From Parvibaculum sp963975745 (GTDB lineage: Bacteria; Pseudomonadota; Alphaproteobacteria; Parvibaculales; Parvibaculaceae): DNA of 64,000 nt. The stretch spans positions 81,479 to 145,478 of the forward strand of contig NZ_CAXBIB010000009.1 of the NCBI RefSeq assembly GCF_963975745.1. Direction: 5' to 3'. Shown here one piece after another: positions 62,500-64,000 of this stretch. The notes beneath the pieces are model-generated. The model was not told where the DNA came from. It saw only the letters and a program-made list of their open reading frames with translations, and ran no database searches. The position numbers were made by a program, and so were the translations under genes. The stretch's first letter is position 1, and the number at the start of each line of letters is the position of its first letter.

Positions 62500-62784
62500 T
62501 CAATTGTGATAATCGACGAACTCGACATCGTAAGCGTCGCCGTCGCGCCAGACGAAGCAGATGCGCCACTGGCGATTGACGCGGATCGAATGCTGGCCTG
62601 CCCTGTCGCCGCGAAGCTTTTCGAGTTCGTTGCCGGGCGGGACGCGCAGGTCTTCGACACGGGTCACCGTGTCGAGCATGAAGAGTTTCGCGACGGCGCG
62701 GCGGAGAACGTCGGCAGGAACGCCCTTTGCGGGCCTTCCCTCGGCGAGCGCCGCCGTGCGCTTGTCGCGAAAGCTCCTGATCAT
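62500..62784 (-). CDS. higB: HigB-type toxin (RelE/ParE superfamily)
   Basis: 94 residues from the ATG at 62784. HigB-like ribosome-dependent RNase fold: MIRSFRDKRTAAL, LRVPPGNELEKLRGDRAGQH and SIRVNRQWRICFVW. Toxin precedes antitoxin, the higBA order. Confidence 0.88.
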   Translation of the reverse strand: MIRSFRDKRTAALAEGRPAKGVPADVLRRAVAKLFMLDTVTRVEDLRVPPGNELEKLRGDRAGQHSIRVNRQWRICFVWRDGDAYDVEFVDYHN

Positions 62785-62790
62785 GGCCAA

Positions 62791-62847
62791 GCGTACCTGA
62801 ATATTGTACGCTTGTCAATCGGACGTACATATTTATGGTACGCTTGT
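62791..62847. promoter_or_regulatory. higBA operator region
   Basis: GCGTAC (62791-62796) and GTACGC (62806-62811) form an inverted repeat 6 nt upstream of the higB ATG. GTACGCTTGT occurs at 62806 and again at 62838, with another GTAC at 62825. A minus-strand TTGACA (62813-62818 reversed) overlaps. Consistent with autorepression by HigA. Confidence 0.55.
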
Positions 62848-62857
62848 GGCAGGCCTG

Positions 62858-63721
62858 TCAGGCCGGCTTTTTCGCCTCTTCGGGCAGGCCGGCCATGAAA
62901 TCCGAAATCACCTTCTCGAAGTCGATGCGCTTGCCGAGCGTCGCCATCGGGCCGGCGGTCAGGCCGCCATCGACCGCAATGGTCTGGCCGGTGACGAAGC
63001 TCGAGGCGTCGCTGGCCAGAAAGAGCGCGGTTTCGGCGATGTCGGAGGGCAGGCCCGAACGCGGGGTCGGCTGGATCTTCGCCAGATGGGTCTTCATTAC
63101 CTCGGCGAACTGGTCGGCGACCTGGGTGCCGAGGCCGAGGCCCGAACCGAAGATCGAGGTGGCGATGCCGCCGGGGCAGATCGCATTCGAACGGACGAAA
63201 TGCGGCGCCAGCTGCAGCGCAGCGCAACGCGCGAAGTGATGCACGGCGGCCTTGCAGGCCGAATAGACCAGCGGTCCGTAGCCCGCCTGCAGGCCGGCGA
63301 CCGAGGCCGTGGAAATGATCGAGCCCGATTTCTGCGCCGTCATGTGCGGCACCGCATATTTGTAGCCGAGCACAACGCCTTTCAGCAGCACGCCGACGGT
63401 TTCATCGAAACCCGCCATGTCGATCTCGTGCAGTTCGCCGCCGACGCCGCCATAGCCGGCATTGTTGAAGAGCACGTCGAGGCGGCCGAATTTCCCGACC
63501 GTGTGATCGACCAGATTCTTCACCTCGTCTTCATGGGCGACATTGGTGCGGCAATAGGCGAAATTCGCGCCCAGCTCGCGCTCCATCGCCTCGCCCTTGT
63601 GGTCCTGCAGATCGGCGCAGACGACCTTCGCGCCTTCCTGCAGAAAGAGATCGACCGTGCCGCGGCCGATGCCGCTGGTGCCGCCGGTGATGATGGCGAC
63701 CTTGCCGTCGAGACGTCCCAT
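62858..63721 (-). CDS. Short-chain dehydrogenase/reductase (SDR), second
   Basis: 287 residues. TGGTSGIGRGT cofactor motif, CADLQD (Asp, NAD preference), NNAGYGG, catalytic STASVAG and YSACKAA. The substrate is unknown. Not a close paralogue of the SDR at 59854. Confidence 0.88.
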   Translation of the reverse strand: MGRLDGKVAIITGGTSGIGRGTVDLFLQEGAKVVCADLQDHKGEAMERELGANFAYCRTNVAHEDEVKNLVDHTVGKFGRLDVLFNNAGYGGVGGELHEIDMAGFDETVGVLLKGVVLGYKYAVPHMTAQKSGSIISTASVAGLQAGYGPLVYSACKAAVHHFARCAALQLAPHFVRSNAICPGGIATSIFGSGLGLGTQVADQFAEVMKTHLAKIQPTPRSGLPSDIAETALFLASDASSFVTGQTIAVDGGLTAGPMATLGKRIDFEKVISDFMAGLPEEAKKPA

Positions 63722-63784
63722 GATGTTCTCCCTGTTTTCGGTACGTTGTTTTTATCGTTTGTATTTCTGCGTTCATGTTAGCGA

Positions 63785-63942
63785 CCACCCTCCCCCCTGT
63801 GGGAGGGTCAAACGGGCGAAGCCCGTTTGGGGAGGGGTGCGCCGCTCTCGGCAAATGGCGCGCTGTCGATTATGCGCTGAAGTTCCCCGCTTACCCCTCC
63901 CCGAAAAATTCTTCGCTGCGCTCGAATTTTGTCGACCCTCCC
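63785..63942. repeat. Palindromic intergenic repeat mosaic
   Basis: ACCCTCCC/GGGAGGGT hairpin (63787-63808), AAACGGGC-GAA-GCCCGTTT (63810-63828), GGGGAGGGGT (63829-63838) complementary to ACCCCTCCCC (63893-63902), and AAAATTC/GAATTTT around 63906-63930. No gene. Looks like a dispersed intergenic repeat. Confidence 0.7.
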
Positions 63943-63959
63943 TCAAGGGTGTATGGACC

Positions 63960-64000
63960 GGGGACATGGTTGACACCTGTTCGGGGACATAGGTTACACC
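63960..64000. mobile_element. Possible insertion-sequence end (GGGGACAT repeats)
   Basis: GGGGACATGGTTGACACC (63960-63977) and GGGGACATAGGTTACACC (63983-64000) are 15/18 identical direct repeats 5 bp apart. From memory such motifs mark ends of IS481-like elements. No transposase is visible because the window ends here. Confidence 0.35.

Overview
The window is a GC-rich alphaproteobacterial chromosome segment. The evidence is a CtrA/CckA and FliX/sigma-54 style flagellar cluster, perfect TTAA-N7-TTAA CtrA boxes, a GAAC-N7-GAAC SOS box before recA, the ATP synthase zeta inhibitor, the NDUFS6-like zinc-finger protein and the purC-purS-purQ-purL-bolA-grxD operon. Gene content and order remind me of Parvibaculum-like or Caulobacter-like bacteria; this is an impression, not a database result.

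Region 1 (1-25 kb), motility and cell cycle. From the left edge come a truncated flagellin, a TPR-glycosyltransferase that is probably a FlmG-like flagellin glycosyltransferase, a FlgN/FlbY-like protein, flgJ-like and flgI. Then come divergent fliX and dksA, the flgF-flgG-flgA-flgH operon, divergent fliL-fliM-DUF6468-motE-like, a 1165-residue exported TPR protein, the opposing fliO-fliP pair, flgB-flgC-fliE-fliQ-fliR-flhB, and finally cckA. Three minus-strand operons (flagellin, flgI, flgF) each have a sigma-54 -24/-12 element with a GGCAG-N3-CTGCC palindrome about 70-115 bp upstream, probably the FlbD-type activator site. Perfect or one-mismatch CtrA boxes precede the glycosyltransferase, fliX, the large TPR gene and the fliO/flgB divergence. 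A fatty-acid desaturase-like gene follows cckA.

Region 2 (25-48 kb), housekeeping. recA, alaS, icd, a TrmJ-like methyltransferase, rpsD, the purine/iron-sulfur operon grxD-bolA-purL-purQ-purS-purC (minus strand), ATPase zeta subunit, a PAS protein, a TetR repressor divergent from a periplasmic PQQ dehydrogenase with a palindromic operator between them, a crotonase, a histidine phosphatase, purB, a Tat-exported amidase, radC, map and a MoCF-domain protein.

Region 3 (48-64 kb), accessory. tRNA-Leu(UAA) is followed directly by a hairpin and a small GIY-YIG nuclease gene. Next are an alpha/beta hydrolase-OsmC fusion, a LysE exporter, the zinc-finger protein and a 1.1-kb gene-free stretch with two copies of a 91-bp double-hairpin repeat. 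After this come two GPH-type MFS transporters, two related alpha/beta hydrolases and an M20 amidohydrolase. The gaps between these genes are filled by a mosaic of octamer-armed inverted-repeat elements: three copies of a 170-bp element bounded by 26-bp inverted repeats, plus CGCGGAG- and CGCGAAG-type hairpins. SDRs, a PilZ protein, DUF427, a small exported protein and a higBA-like toxin-antitoxin pair follow. The right edge carries a palindromic intergenic repeat and two GGGGACAT-type direct repeats that may be the end of an insertion sequence.

The repeat mosaic at 54.7-58.9 kb is the structure least explained by known features, followed by the 91-bp double-hairpin repeats and the uncharacterised large TPR protein under CtrA-like control.
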